This document shows, piece by piece, positions 1-9,194 of a stretch of 64,000 bases of DNA (position 1 is its first letter; each line of letters opens with the position of its first letter). The notes under the pieces were generated by a model. That model made no database searches. It saw only the letters and a list, made by a program, of their open reading frames with translations, and was not told the DNA's origin. The position numbers and the translations under genes were made by a program. Source of the DNA: an uncultured Prevotella sp. (GTDB lineage: Bacteria > Bacteroidota > Bacteroidia > Bacteroidales > Bacteroidaceae); NCBI GenBank assembly GCA_900315835.1, contig ONAR01000014.1, forward strand, positions 27,535 through 91,534. Reading direction: 5' to 3'.

Positions 1-158
1 TCTTGTTTACTATGTTACTATGTCCTGTTTACTATGTTACTATGTCCTGTTTACTATGTTACTATGTCTTGTTTACTATGTTACTATGTCCTGTTTACTA
101 TGTTACTATGTCTTGTTTACTATGGTTACTATGTCTTGTTTACTATGTTACTATGTCT
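1..158. repeat. 22-bp tandem repeat array at window edge
   Basis: Seven head-to-tail copies run from 4 to 158, with the tail of another at 1-3, so the array probably continues beyond the window. The unit is 22 bp with core TTTACTATGTTACTATG and a C/T alternation at its last base. The sixth copy (114-136) has one extra G. Because 22 is not a multiple of three, the frame shifts at each copy, so the short open frames across it are not genes. It starts about 16 bases beyond the 3' end of menB. Confidence 0.95.
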
Positions 159-174
159 TTATATTTACTCTGTC

Positions 175-1002
175 TCAAGGGAACTGGGGGTATTTAGAGA
201 AGTCGGGCTTCCGCTTCTCGAGGAACGCGTGACCGCCTTCCTGCGCCTCATCGAGGGTGTAGTAGAGCATGGTGGCGTCGCCGGCGAGCTCCTGGATGCC
301 GGCCTGACCGTCGAGCTCAGCGTTGAAGCCGGCCTTCATCATACGGATGGCGAGCGGAGAGCGCTCCATGATGGTCTCGCACCAACTGACGGTCTCATCC
401 TCCAGTTGGTCAAACGGCACCACCTTATTGACGAGCCCCATCTGCTCAGCCTCCTTGGCCGAATACTGGCGGCAGAGATACCAGATCTCGCGCGCCTTCT
501 TCTGTCCGACGATGCGGGCGAGGTAGCTGGCGCCCAGACCTGCGTCGAACGACCCCACCTTCGGACCGGTCTGGCCGAAGATAGCATTGTCGGAGGCGAT
601 GGTCAGGTCGCATACCACGTGGAGCACATGACCGCCACCGATGGCGTAGCCGTTAACCATGGCGATGACCGGCTTCGGCAACCGGCGGATCTGCATCTGC
701 ACATCGAGTACATTGAGCCGCGGCACCCCGTCGGAGCCGACGTAGCCGCCACGCCCCTTCACATGCATGTCGCCGCCAGAGCAGAACGCCTTGTCGCCGG
801 CACCCGTGAGGATGACGACGCGGATGTCGAGCGTGTCGCGGCAGTAGGTGAACGCCTGACTCATCTCCCACACCGTCAGCGGCGTGAAGGCGTTGCGGTA
901 GCGGGGGCGGTTGATGGTAATCTTAGCGATGTGATGATACTCCTCGAAGAGTATCTCCTTAAAGTCGAAGCCAGCGATGGGCTTCCATTCTCGTTTTTCC
1001 AT
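175..1002 (-). CDS. menB: 1,4-dihydroxy-2-naphthoyl-CoA synthase (MenB)
   Basis: Crotonase-fold enzyme of menaquinone synthesis that cyclises o-succinylbenzoyl-CoA to 1,4-dihydroxy-2-naphthoyl-CoA in the cytoplasm. The 275 residues match the usual length. Visible signatures are the CoA/oxyanion motif CSGGD (84-88), the glycine-rich [15 protein letters not shown] stretch (about 119-142), and [11 protein letters not shown] (153-163) followed by IWYLCRQY. In the family the QTG segment and that Trp form the bicarbonate site of type I MenB, so this should be the bicarbonate-dependent type. It is last of the men genes visible here, 68 bases after menD; menC and menE are not in the window. Confidence 0.96.
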   Translation of the reverse strand: MEKREWKPIAGFDFKEILFEEYHHIAKITINRPRYRNAFTPLTVWEMSQAFTYCRDTLDIRVVILTGAGDKAFCSGGDMHVKGRGGYVGSDGVPRLNVLDVQMQIRRLPKPVIAMVNGYAIGGGHVLHVVCDLTIASDNAIFGQTGPKVGSFDAGLGASYLARIVGQKKAREIWYLCRQYSAKEAEQMGLVNKVVPFDQLEDETVSWCETIMERSPLAIRMMKAGFNAELDGQAGIQELAGDATMLYYTLDEAQEGGHAFLEKRKPDFSKYPQFP

Positions 1003-1070
1003 TGTTTTATGTTTTTAGAGGGGCGCATCGGGGCCGCCATACAGCAGTGGCGGCCAGCGCCCCAACGGTG

Positions 1071-2735
1071 TTAGTGCTTAGCAGAAGAGACGGAGGCAAG
1101 GTAACGGCGGTAGCAGGCCCAGTCGGTCTCGGCGTCGGTAAAGACCTCAAGCAGGATAGGGCGGGAAGCCACAGGAGCCGTGAGCCGCCGCAGACCCTCC
1201 TCCAACGAGGCGGCATCGGTGGCTGAGTGGTATTCGACGCCATTGTCGGCGCACATGCCACGCGCCGAGGTATGGTGGCGCGCCATCACATTGCGCACGT
1301 CGCCATCACTGACGAGGCTGGGGGCGAACTTCTCGAAGATGGCACCGCCGCCGTTGTTGAGCAACAGGATGCGCAGGTTACCGCGCAAGCTCTCATTCCA
1401 CAGCGCATTGCGGTCGTAGAAGAAACTCAGGTCGCCGATGACGCAATACACCGTCTTGTCGGTAGCCAACGAAAAGCCGGCGGCCGTCGACAGCGATCCC
1501 TCGATGCCGTTGACGCCACGGTTGCAATAGATATGATGCCGGCCATAGATGCAGCCTAACCGCACGGCCATGCTGTTGGCATAGTGGAACACCACACCGT
1601 CATCATCGGCACAGCGTTCCTCGAGACGCTTGACCGCAAGCATCGCGGAGAAATCAGGAATGAAAGCTGTGCGCTGACGACTCGCGTCTTCTATCAGCAG
1701 AAGCCATCTGTTGAGCCACTCACTGCATTTGCGAGGGCCAATGGCGGCAAACACGTCAGCTGGCCGCGCCTGCACCACACCGCGCAGGTTCATGAAGGTA
1801 TCGGTCACCTCTCCTTCCTCATCCACCCGCCAGCAGGCAGCCTGACGCGCCCGTCGAAGGTATTCCTTCAGGCGCTTGCTCACCAGCGTGCCGCCAACGT
1901 AAAGGATGAAGTCGGGTTGCCATTCGTCACCATCGTCAATGAGGCTCATCATCTCCTCCACCAGACTGATGCCCGGCATGCCCAACGGCTCATACAGCAC
2001 CACATAGTCCTTTTCCTCCAACGCCCGGACAACCGGGGCTGGCATCTCCGCGGAATTCATCTGACCAATGACGATAATTGGCCTACGAGCCGCGGACAGC
2101 GCTTTCAAAAGTTGCTGCGCACAGGGTAAAACGCCATTGCCGACAGGCGCCGTAATGGATGAATAAAAATCGATTTTCCGCTCCTCGGGCAACGCTGCGA
2201 CACTGAAATCATACAGCGGCGGCGTTATCGGCACATTGATATGCACCGGACCGCCACCATCGCGCCGGGCAGTGATGAGCGCCTCATTGACCAACCGGTT
2301 GCAATACCACTGCTGTTCGTCGCCGTCGGACTCGGGCAGGGTCACGGCCTTACGCACGAAGCGGCCGAGGGCATCGGGCTGCGGCAGCGTCTGACCGTCG
2401 AGCTGGTCAATCCACTGCGCGGGGCGGTCGGCTGAGACCACGACCAAAGGTTGATGCTGGTAATAAGCCTCGGCCACAGCGGGCGCGAGGTTGAGCAGCG
2501 CCGTACCCGAGGTGACGCAGACCACCACCGGAAGGCCGGTAGCCTGACAGAGACCCAGCGCCTGAAAGCCCGCCGACCGCTCATCGGTCACCGGGAAGCA
2601 CTGGATGGCGCCAGAGGCATTGAGGTTGTGTACGATAGGGGCATTGCGACTGCCGGGGCAAACCACGGCATGACGTATGCCGTGGGCGATGAGCAGGGCG
2701 GTTAGCAAGTTGACATTGGTTTTATTGGAGAACAT
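1071..2735 (-). CDS. menD: SEPHCHC synthase (MenD)
   Basis: Thiamine-diphosphate enzyme that joins 2-oxoglutarate-derived succinic semialdehyde to isochorismate, the committed step of menaquinone synthesis. The 554 residues are the family norm. The N-terminal domain has CPGSRNAP (26-33) and TDERSAGF with the expected catalytic Glu at about residue 52; SADRP closes that domain. The C-terminal domain has CNRGVNGIEGS and the cofactor signature GDLSFFYDRNALW followed by NNGGGAIF. The start ATG lies 10 bases after the menF stop, so the two are surely co-transcribed. Confidence 0.97.
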   Translation of the reverse strand: MFSNKTNVNLLTALLIAHGIRHAVVCPGSRNAPIVHNLNASGAIQCFPVTDERSAGFQALGLCQATGLPVVVCVTSGTALLNLAPAVAEAYYQHQPLVVVSADRPAQWIDQLDGQTLPQPDALGRFVRKAVTLPESDGDEQQWYCNRLVNEALITARRDGGGPVHINVPITPPLYDFSVAALPEERKIDFYSSITAPVGNGVLPCAQQLLKALSAARRPIIVIGQMNSAEMPAPVVRALEEKDYVVLYEPLGMPGISLVEEMMSLIDDGDEWQPDFILYVGGTLVSKRLKEYLRRARQAACWRVDEEGEVTDTFMNLRGVVQARPADVFAAIGPRKCSEWLNRWLLLIEDASRQRTAFIPDFSAMLAVKRLEERCADDDGVVFHYANSMAVRLGCIYGRHHIYCNRGVNGIEGSLSTAAGFSLATDKTVYCVIGDLSFFYDRNALWNESLRGNLRILLLNNGGGAIFEKFAPSLVSDGDVRNVMARHHTSARGMCADNGVEYHSATDAASLEEGLRRLTAPVASRPILLEVFTDAETDWACYRRYLASVSSAKH

Positions 2736-2745
2736 GAATAATAGG

Positions 2746-3744
2746 TTATCTCAAAACATTACGTATGATGTCGAGTTTTCGTTCCGTTTCCTCCCATTCT
2801 TCCATATCGCGGCTTTCCTTGATGAGTCCACCGCCGGCGAACATACTGAAATCGCGCTCATTGCGCTTGCCCATGCAGCGCAGCGACACAAAGAGATTGG
2901 TCATGCCCTGGAAATTCCAGGGGCCGCAGAAGCCGCTGTAGTAGTAGCGTGGCGTATTCTCATACGTCTCGATGGCCGCCATAGCCTCATCACGGGGCAG
3001 ACCGCAGACCGCCGGCGTGGGATGAAGCACCTCGACGAGCTGCTCGGGCCGGCAGTTGGGCTTCAGCTGGAAATCGAAGTCGGTGCGCAGGTGATAGAGC
3101 GATCCTGCCTCTGTGGTATAAGGTCCGTTCATCCGGAGGTCGTCGACGTAAGGCTCGATGGCCAGCTGGATGAACTCGGAGACGAGCAATTGCTCACGCT
3201 GGTTCTTCATACTCCAGTCGTCCGGCACCGTGCTGGTACCGGCCAGCGCCATCGTATGCCAGCCCTCGGCCGTACGCTCGAGCAGCACCTCAGGCGTGGA
3301 CATGAGCCAGGTGTTGGTCAGATCGCTGCCCACATAGACAATCATCTGATGAGGATAGAGGTGGCAGGCCTTCAAAAACAACTGCACGCCGTCGCCCTTT
3401 TGGAAGATGACGCGGCAGTCGGCCCGCTTGGCCAGCACCACCTTCTCGAGTGTGCCCGAGTTCAACATGTAATGCATCTGCGCAAAAGCCTGACGGTAAC
3501 CCGCCCGGTAGCTCGCCTCATGCCATTGCAGCTCATAAGGCTCCGACTCAGCGGGGACCTCGGATTTCAAGACCACGGTCGGCTGGAAAAGCACCAATGG
3601 ACAATCGGGGCTTGCCTTGAAAGGCGCCATCACAAAGCCCGAGGCACCGTTGAGCTCGCTCAGACTGCCAAGCCTCAGCACGGTGCAGATGAGTTTATAA
3701 TAGACGTTATCGTCGGGTAAGCGGAAATAGACAAAGTTGCTCAT
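2746..3744 (-). CDS. menF: Isochorismate synthase (MenF), short form
   Basis: Chorismate-binding enzyme that converts chorismate to isochorismate and feeds MenD directly. Recognised by the C-terminal signatures YYYSGFCGPWNF, LFVSLRCM and FAGGGLIKESRDMEEWEETE (within about 270-320), the last supplying the Mg/chorismate-binding Glu residues. At 332 residues it is shorter than proteobacterial MenF (about 430); the missing part is N-terminal, before the catalytic core, which seems usual for Bacteroidetes. It could be mistaken for other chorismate-utilising enzymes, but position next to menD settles it. Only 3 bases separate it from the upstream thioesterase gene. Confidence 0.93.
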   Translation of the reverse strand: MSNFVYFRLPDDNVYYKLICTVLRLGSLSELNGASGFVMAPFKASPDCPLVLFQPTVVLKSEVPAESEPYELQWHEASYRAGYRQAFAQMHYMLNSGTLEKVVLAKRADCRVIFQKGDGVQLFLKACHLYPHQMIVYVGSDLTNTWLMSTPEVLLERTAEGWHTMALAGTSTVPDDWSMKNQREQLLVSEFIQLAIEPYVDDLRMNGPYTTEAGSLYHLRTDFDFQLKPNCRPEQLVEVLHPTPAVCGLPRDEAMAAIETYENTPRYYYSGFCGPWNFQGMTNLFVSLRCMGKRNERDFSMFAGGGLIKESRDMEEWEETERKLDIIRNVLR

Positions 3745-3747
3745 CGT

Positions 3748-4164
3748 TTAATCTTTCCTTGGCGTAATGACGTAATTGGTGACATGGACGGTGGAAATCA
3801 ATTCATCATTCGAGTTTCTGATGTCCACCTGCCACTCGTGTAGGGTGTTGCCCTTGAACTGCAGCTTGGCGTAGGCCGTCACGGTATCGCCCTCGCGCAC
3901 AGCCCGCAAGTGGTTGCCACTGACGTTGATGCCGACGCAGATGCGCTTGGGACAAAGCGCCATCGATCCCACGCCGGCCAGGTTTTCGGCCAGCGCCAAT
4001 GACGCACCGCCCGACAGGAAACCAAACGGCTGACTGTTGCGCCCGTCGACTTTCATGCGCGCCATTACCGTATCAGGCTCTGGCGTAGATAAAAACTCCA
4101 TGCCAAGGGTCTTGCTTAACCCTGGCTGGTTTTCCAAAACGCTCCGCTCCTTTTCTATATTCAT
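3748..4164 (-). CDS. Hotdog thioesterase, probable DHNA-CoA hydrolase (MenI-like)
   Basis: Single hotdog-fold domain of 138 residues, lead gene of the men operon. It resembles E. coli YdiI (MenI), which releases 1,4-dihydroxy-2-naphthoate from its CoA ester. The aligned core reads QPFGFLSGGASLALAE (about 46-61), keeping the Gln and the catalytic Glu of the AU-type active site, but with Ser where YdiI has the His of its LHGGAS motif. The match continues through NVSGNHLRAVREGDTV. Position upstream of menF, menD and menB supports this role; PaaI-like thioesterase of other substrate is the alternative. Confidence 0.85.
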   Translation of the reverse strand: MNIEKERSVLENQPGLSKTLGMEFLSTPEPDTVMARMKVDGRNSQPFGFLSGGASLALAENLAGVGSMALCPKRICVGINVSGNHLRAVREGDTVTAYAKLQFKGNTLHEWQVDIRNSNDELISTVHVTNYVITPRKD

Positions 4165-4216
4165 GGCAACATGGTTATTATTTCTATTTCTTATATCAAT
4201 TTCAGCATTCTTTCCG

Positions 4217-4248
4217 CAAACTTACAACATTTTTCCCAAACCAACAAA
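4217..4248 (-). promoter_or_regulatory. Promoter of the men operon
   Basis: On the minus strand TTTG (4245-4248), then exactly 20 bases, then TAAGTTTG (4217-4224). This is the full Bacteroidetes -33/-7 consensus. Transcription should begin near 4212, about 48 bases before the thioesterase ATG. Confidence 0.75.
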
Positions 4249-4325
4249 TTTTCAAACGTTTGTTTTCTTTCGTTATGAAAGTATCACCATCAAGGATGTA
4301 AGTTTTCATTACCAGGCAACGCTCA

Positions 4326-4762
4326 GACAATCAGAAAAAAGCAGACAAAAGGGCCTCTTCTAAATGCCTCAATTTTAACACTAAAAAATGGCGGAAGTGG
4401 GGCCGAAGAACGGCAAAAACGCTCCGAAACCACCGTTGCGGCCCTGCCGCAGTGCGAAAAGCGTCACTTCGCGGTGCGAAACCATAGCGATCGCGGTGCG
4501 ATAGATGCCTTATCGCAGTGCGAAACCATAGCGATCGCAGTGCGATAACATAGCTATCGCGATGCGATAGATACCTTATCGCGGCCTCATTGCCGCCGTT
4601 GGCAACCCGCAATCGATGTCGTATTTACATAAGATATTGATTGACAGAAGATTACGTAAAAGCGTTCAGTTTGCCGTATTTCGGGGCAATGATGGTGCCG
4701 CTGACTTCTGACGCCATTCTGAGGGCCCTAAAACGATGAAATAAGTTTACAGTTCTCCACTG
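4326..4762. repeat. Mosaic intergenic element, copy A, with 22-bp array
   Basis: Fills most of the gene-free stretch 4165-4945. A left flank (GAAAAAAGCAGACAAAA, then CCTCAATTTTAAC) precedes an array of about six 22-bp units (about 4457-4590) of form GAAACCATAGCNATCGC, some carrying the palindrome GCGATCGC. A right flank follows with ACATAAGATATTGATTGACAG, CGTATTTCGG, CATTCTGAGGG and AAATAAGTTTACA (last at about 4740). The same flanks in the same order occur at 62165-62625, but the array there is reversed. I see no gene here. See findings. Confidence 0.85.
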
Positions 4763-4890
4763 ATATCCATGTTGTGGCCATGCATTGTGCCGGGCAACAT
4801 CCTTGGCTTGAGCAACTTGGATTGCATCATTATATTCTCTTTAAAAAAGCTAATCTTCAGCAAAAGCATGGCGAAATGAATATTATTTTG

Positions 4891-4898
4891 TATTTTTG
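4891..4898 (+). promoter_or_regulatory. -7 box upstream of lysS
   Basis: TATTTTTG fits the Bacteroidetes TAnnTTTG -7 box, 47 bases before the lysS ATG. No clear TTTG lies 19-21 bases upstream, so this rests on one box. Confidence 0.5.
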
Positions 4899-4945
4899 CA
4901 GTCGTTTAGCAGTATAGCAAGATTATATTATCAGATTAATCAGGA

Positions 4946-6682
4946 ATGAATATCTTAGAGTTGAGTGAGCAGGAAATTGGCCGTCGCCAAAGCCTGCAGC
5001 AATTGCGTGACATGGGCATCAACCCCTACCCCGCCGCAGAATATCCCGTAACCAACTGGTCGGACGACATCAAGGCCAACTTCAAAGAAGGCGAGAAGCC
5101 CGAAGTGACCATCGCCGGCCGTATGATGAGCCGCCGCGTCATGGGTAAGGCCAGCTTCGTGGAACTGCAGGACAGCAAGGGCCGCATACAGGTATATGTG
5201 ACACGCGACGACATCTGCCCGGGCGACAACAAGGACCTCTACAACGTCGTTTTCAAGAAGTTGCTCGACATCGGCGACATCATCGGCATCAAGGGTTTCG
5301 TCTTCAAGACGCAAACCGGCGAGATCTCAGTGCATGCCCAGGAGCTCACCCTGCTTTCGAAGAGCCTCAAGCCGCTGCCTATCGTGAAGTATAAAGACGG
5401 CGTGGCTTACGACAAATTCGACGACCCCGAGATGCGTGCCCGCCAGCGCTACGTCGACCTCATCGTCAACGACGGCGTCAAGGAGACCTTCCTCAAGCGC
5501 GCCACCGTGCTGCGCACCATGCGCCAGTTCTTCGACAACCACGGCTACACCGAGGTGGAGACACCTATCCTGCAAAACATCCCCGGCGGCGCTTCGGCAC
5601 GGCCGTTCATCACACACTTCAATGCGCTCGACATCGACATGTATATGCGCATCGCCACCGAACTGTATCTGAAGCGACTCATCGTGGGCGGCTTCGAGGG
5701 CGTGTATGAGATTGGCAAGAACTTCCGTAACGAGGGCATGGACAAGTACCACAACCCCGAGTTCACCTGCATGGAACTCTATGTGCCCTACAAGGACTAC
5801 AACTGGATGATGAGCTTCACCGAGCAACTGCTCGAGACCATCTGCATTGCCGTCAACGGTAAGGATGAGGTGGAATATCAGGGCAAGGTGATCAGCTATA
5901 AGGCACCTTTCCGCCGGTTGCCTATCCTCGACGCCATCAAGGAGAAGACAGGCTACGACCTCAACGGTCTGTCGGAGGAAGAAATACGCGACATCGCCAT
6001 GAACAAACTGAAGATGGACACCGTCGACGAGACGTTCGGCAAGGGCAAGCTCATCGATGAGATCTTCGGCGAGTTCTGCGAGGGCACGTTCATCCAGCCG
6101 ACGTTCATCATCGACTACCCCGTCGAGATGTCGCCACTGACCAAGATGCACCGCTCTAAGCCCGGTCTGACCGAGCGCTTCGAGCTGATGGTCAACGGCA
6201 AGGAGCTGGCCAACGCCTACTCTGAGCTCAACGACCCCATCGACCAGGAGCAGCGTTTCATCGACCAGATGAAGCTCGCCGACAAGGGTGACGACGAGGC
6301 CATGGTCATCGACCACGACTTCCTGCGTGCCCTGCAATACGGCATGCCGCCCACCAGCGGTATCGGCATCGGCATCGACCGTCTGGTGATGCTGATGACG
6401 GGCAAGGAGAACATCCAGGAAGTAATGCTCTTCCCCCAGCTCAAGCCCGAGGTGAAGATGCCGCAGACGCCCGTCAAGGAATGGGAAGAGAAGATTGGCG
6501 TGCCCGAGAATTGGGTATACGTGCTGCGTAAGGCAGGCTTCAATCTCATCTCCGACATCCGTTCGCAGAAGGCGCAGGGCCTGCAGCAGAAGATGCTCGA
6601 AATCAATAAGAAGTATAAACTCGACTACGAAAAGCCCAGCGTGGAGGAAATCCAGCTATGGATTGACAAGGCGCAGGCATAA
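4946..6682 (+). CDS. lysS: Lysyl-tRNA synthetase, class II
   Basis: Charges tRNA-Lys with lysine. The 578 residues comprise an OB-fold anticodon-binding domain (about 50-150) and a class II catalytic core: motif 1 near TEVETPILQNIPGGASARPF, motif 2 FRNEGMDKYHNPEF, and motif 3 GIGIGIDRLVMLMTG. After about residue 505 there is an extra tail of some 70 residues ending in YEKPSVEEIQLWIDKAQA, a Bacteroidetes extension absent from the shorter E. coli enzyme (505 residues). Start ATG preceded by an A/T-rich leader. gpsA and pgi follow closely on the same strand. Confidence 0.97.
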   Translation: MNILELSEQEIGRRQSLQQLRDMGINPYPAAEYPVTNWSDDIKANFKEGEKPEVTIAGRMMSRRVMGKASFVELQDSKGRIQVYVTRDDICPGDNKDLYNVVFKKLLDIGDIIGIKGFVFKTQTGEISVHAQELTLLSKSLKPLPIVKYKDGVAYDKFDDPEMRARQRYVDLIVNDGVKETFLKRATVLRTMRQFFDNHGYTEVETPILQNIPGGASARPFITHFNALDIDMYMRIATELYLKRLIVGGFEGVYEIGKNFRNEGMDKYHNPEFTCMELYVPYKDYNWMMSFTEQLLETICIAVNGKDEVEYQGKVISYKAPFRRLPILDAIKEKTGYDLNGLSEEEIRDIAMNKLKMDTVDETFGKGKLIDEIFGEFCEGTFIQPTFIIDYPVEMSPLTKMHRSKPGLTERFELMVNGKELANAYSELNDPIDQEQRFIDQMKLADKGDDEAMVIDHDFLRALQYGMPPTSGIGIGIDRLVMLMTGKENIQEVMLFPQLKPEVKMPQTPVKEWEEKIGVPENWVYVLRKAGFNLISDIRSQKAQGLQQKMLEINKKYKLDYEKPSVEEIQLWIDKAQA

Positions 6683-6692
6683 CCCCTAAAGC

Positions 6693-6736
6693 GCATCCGA
6701 GCGCTTCCGCCTCACGGGTGGAGGCGCCGCGGATGC
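6693..6736 (+). other. Stem-loop between lysS and gpsA
   Basis: GCATCCG (6693-6699) pairs with CGGATGC (6730-6736), enclosing a second stem around CGCCTC/GAGGCG. There is no T-run after it, so it is more likely an mRNA processing or attenuation structure than a full terminator. Confidence 0.45.
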
Positions 6737-6746
6737 AATATAAATA

Positions 6747-7742
6747 ATGTATAACTGCGGAAAGATAGCTGTCATTGGCGGCGGTTCATGGGCTACGGCC
6801 TTAGCCAATGTTGTTGTTAGCAACACTGAGCATATAGGATGGTATATGCGCAGGGAAGACCGTATTGCCGAATTCAAGCGCACGGGCCACAATCCGGCCT
6901 ACATCTCGAGCCTGCAATTCGACGTCAACAAGATTACGTTCTCGTCCAACCTCGATGAGATTGCGGAGAACAACGACACACTCATCTTCGTAACGCCGTC
7001 GCCCTACCTGAAGGACCATCTGAAGAAACTCACGGTGAGCATCAAGGACAAGTTCGTCGTCATCGCCATCAAGGGCATCGTCTCCGGCGAGGATCTGCTG
7101 TGCTCGGAGTATTTCCATCAGAAGTTGGGCGTACCTTACGACAACCTCGCCGTTATCGGCGGACCGTCGCATGCCGAGGAGGTGGCCATGCACCGATTGA
7201 CCTATCTCACCATCGGCTGCAAGGACCTCGACAAGGCACAGGCCTTCGCCGATGTGATCAAGACCGACTACATCAAATCTCATGTGTCGACCGACATCAT
7301 CGGCATCGAGTATGCGGCCGTGTTGAAGAACGTCTACGCCATTGCCGCCGGCATGTGCGATGGCTTGAAATTCGGCGACAACTTCCAGGCCATCCTCGTG
7401 AGCAACGCCATGCAGGAGATGTCGCGCTTCCTCAATGCTGTCAGCCCCATCGAGCGCGACCCCTACGGCAGCGCCTATCTCGGCGACCTGCTCGTGACCT
7501 CGTACTCCGGCTTCTCGCGCAACCGGTGCTTCGGCACGATGATTGGCAAAGGCCACAGCGTAAAAAGCGCCCAGATAGAGATGGAGATGGTGGCCGAGGG
7601 CTACTACGGTACGAAGTGTATGACCGAAATCAACAACCGGCTCCACATCGACATGCCCATCCTCAACGCCATGTATCGCGTGCTCTATGAGCAGGCAAGT
7701 CCGCTGAAGGAAATTAAACATTTAACTAATTTATTTAGATAA
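6747..7742 (+). CDS. gpsA: Glycerol-3-phosphate dehydrogenase [NAD(P)+]
   Basis: Reduces dihydroxyacetone phosphate to sn-glycerol-3-phosphate for phospholipid synthesis. The 331 residues start with the dinucleotide-binding loop IAVIGGGSWATALA, followed by FVTPSPYL, AIKGI, GGPSHAEEV and the catalytic-lysine region AAVLKNVYAIAAGMCDGL, then SRNRCFG. All family landmarks are present. Start ATG lies 64 bases after lysS and only 9 bases separate its stop from pgi. Confidence 0.96.
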   Translation: MYNCGKIAVIGGGSWATALANVVVSNTEHIGWYMRREDRIAEFKRTGHNPAYISSLQFDVNKITFSSNLDEIAENNDTLIFVTPSPYLKDHLKKLTVSIKDKFVVIAIKGIVSGEDLLCSEYFHQKLGVPYDNLAVIGGPSHAEEVAMHRLTYLTIGCKDLDKAQAFADVIKTDYIKSHVSTDIIGIEYAAVLKNVYAIAAGMCDGLKFGDNFQAILVSNAMQEMSRFLNAVSPIERDPYGSAYLGDLLVTSYSGFSRNRCFGTMIGKGHSVKSAQIEMEMVAEGYYGTKCMTEINNRLHIDMPILNAMYRVLYEQASPLKEIKHLTNLFR

Positions 7743-7751
7743 ACAAGTACT

Positions 7752-9113
7752 ATGCGTAACATTAGCTTAGACATCACCAAGGCTGCCCAGTTCCTTCCCA
7801 AAGGCGCTGTGGAAAGCTTGGAACCCAAAGCAAAGGCCGCCCAGGAAGCGCTGGAGAACGGCACGTGTGCAGGTAACGATTTCTTAGGATGGCTGCATCT
7901 CCCCTCGCAGACCACCGACGACTTCCTCAACGACATCGAGGCTTGCGCCGAGATCTTACGTTCGGAGTGCGATACCGTCGTCGTGGCTGGTATCGGCGGC
8001 TCCTATCTCGGTGCGCGCGCCGTCATCGAGGCCCTCGGCAACTCGCTGCAGTGGCTCGTCAACGACACCGCTAAGACCCCCAACGTGATCTTCGCCGGCA
8101 ACAGCATCAGCGAGGACTATCTCGCCGAGCTCACTGAATATCTGAAAGACAAGCGCTTCGGCGTCATCAATATCTCGAAGAGCGGTACGACAACCGAGAC
8201 CGCCCTCACCTTCCGTCTGCTTAAGAAGCAGTGCGAGGCTCAGCGTGGCAAGGAGACCGCCAAGAAGGTCATCGTCGCCATCACCGACGCCGTGAAGGGT
8301 GCCGCACGCAAGACCGCTGAGAAGGAAGGCTATCAGACTTTCGTCATCCCCGACAACGTGGGTGGCCGCTTCTCGGTGCTCACGCCGGTAGGTCTGCTGC
8401 CCATCGCCGTGGCCGGCTTCGACATCAAGGCCATCATCAAGGGCGCGCAGGATATGGAGGCCGCTACCGCCAACGGTGTCGCCTTCGCCGACAACATCGC
8501 TGAGCAGTACGCCGTGGCCCGTCAGGCCCTCTACACCCAGCTTGGCAAGAAGATTGAGATCATCGCCAACTTCCAGCCGAAGCTGCACTTCATCGCCGAG
8601 TGGTGGAAGCAGCTCTACGGAGAGAGCGAAGGCAAGGATGGCAAGGGTATCTTCCCCGCTGCCTGCGACTTCACCACCGACCTGCACTCGATGGGTCAGT
8701 GGATTCAGCAGGGCGAGCGCTCCATCTTCGAGACCGTGCTGTCGGTAGAGGAGCCCAACCGCAAGTTGCTCTTCCCCCACGACGACGAGAACCTCGACGG
8801 CCTCAACTTCCTCGAGGGCAAGCGCGTCGATGAGGTCAACAAGATGGCTGAGCTCGGCACACGTCTGGCTCACGTCGATGGCGGCGTACCCAACATCCGC
8901 GTATGCATTCCGCAGCTCAACGAGTACTATCTCGGTCAGCTCATCTACTTCTTCGAGAAGGCCTGCGGCATCAGCGGTCTGATGGAGGGCGTCAACCCCT
9001 TCAACCAGCCCGGTGTGGAGGCTTACAAGAAGAATATGTTTGCCCTGCTCGGCAAGCCCGGCTATGAGGCCGACACCAAGGCCATCAAAGAGCGTCTGGC
9101 CAAGGAGCAGTAA
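7752..9113 (+). CDS. pgi: Glucose-6-phosphate isomerase
   Basis: Interconverts glucose-6-phosphate and fructose-6-phosphate. The 453 residues match the short bacterial form (E. coli has about 550). Visible are the sugar-isomerase phosphate loop [11 protein letters not shown], the signature [14 protein letters not shown], the catalytic-Glu region [14 protein letters not shown] (about 291-304) and the C-terminal [21 protein letters not shown] with the conserved Lys. Ends in front of a GC-rich hairpin. Confidence 0.97.
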   Translation: MRNISLDITKAAQFLPKGAVESLEPKAKAAQEALENGTCAGNDFLGWLHLPSQTTDDFLNDIEACAEILRSECDTVVVAGIGGSYLGARAVIEALGNSLQWLVNDTAKTPNVIFAGNSISEDYLAELTEYLKDKRFGVINISKSGTTTETALTFRLLKKQCEAQRGKETAKKVIVAITDAVKGAARKTAEKEGYQTFVIPDNVGGRFSVLTPVGLLPIAVAGFDIKAIIKGAQDMEAATANGVAFADNIAEQYAVARQALYTQLGKKIEIIANFQPKLHFIAEWWKQLYGESEGKDGKGIFPAACDFTTDLHSMGQWIQQGERSIFETVLSVEEPNRKLLFPHDDENLDGLNFLEGKRVDEVNKMAELGTRLAHVDGGVPNIRVCIPQLNEYYLGQLIYFFEKACGISGLMEGVNPFNQPGVEAYKKNMFALLGKPGYEADTKAIKERLAKEQ

Positions 9114-9138
9114 TCCAAGATAACATCATTGCAAGCTG

Positions 9139-9166
9139 AGCCCCGCCCAACCATAGGGGCGGGGCT
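9139..9166 (+). terminator. Hairpin after pgi
   Basis: AGCCCCGCCC (9139-9148) pairs perfectly with GGGCGGGGCT (9157-9166) around an 8-base loop; an A/T-rich stretch without a pure T-run follows. It probably ends the lysS-gpsA-pgi transcript. Confidence 0.7.
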
Positions 9167-9194
9167 TATGCTATATTATTTGTTCACCACATCA

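Noticed and set aside
4331-4612. 93-codon frame (minus strand) through the array of copy A
   Set aside because: Its repeats YVIALRSLWFRTA-type only reflect the 22-bp DNA repeat; no start signal, no homologous look.
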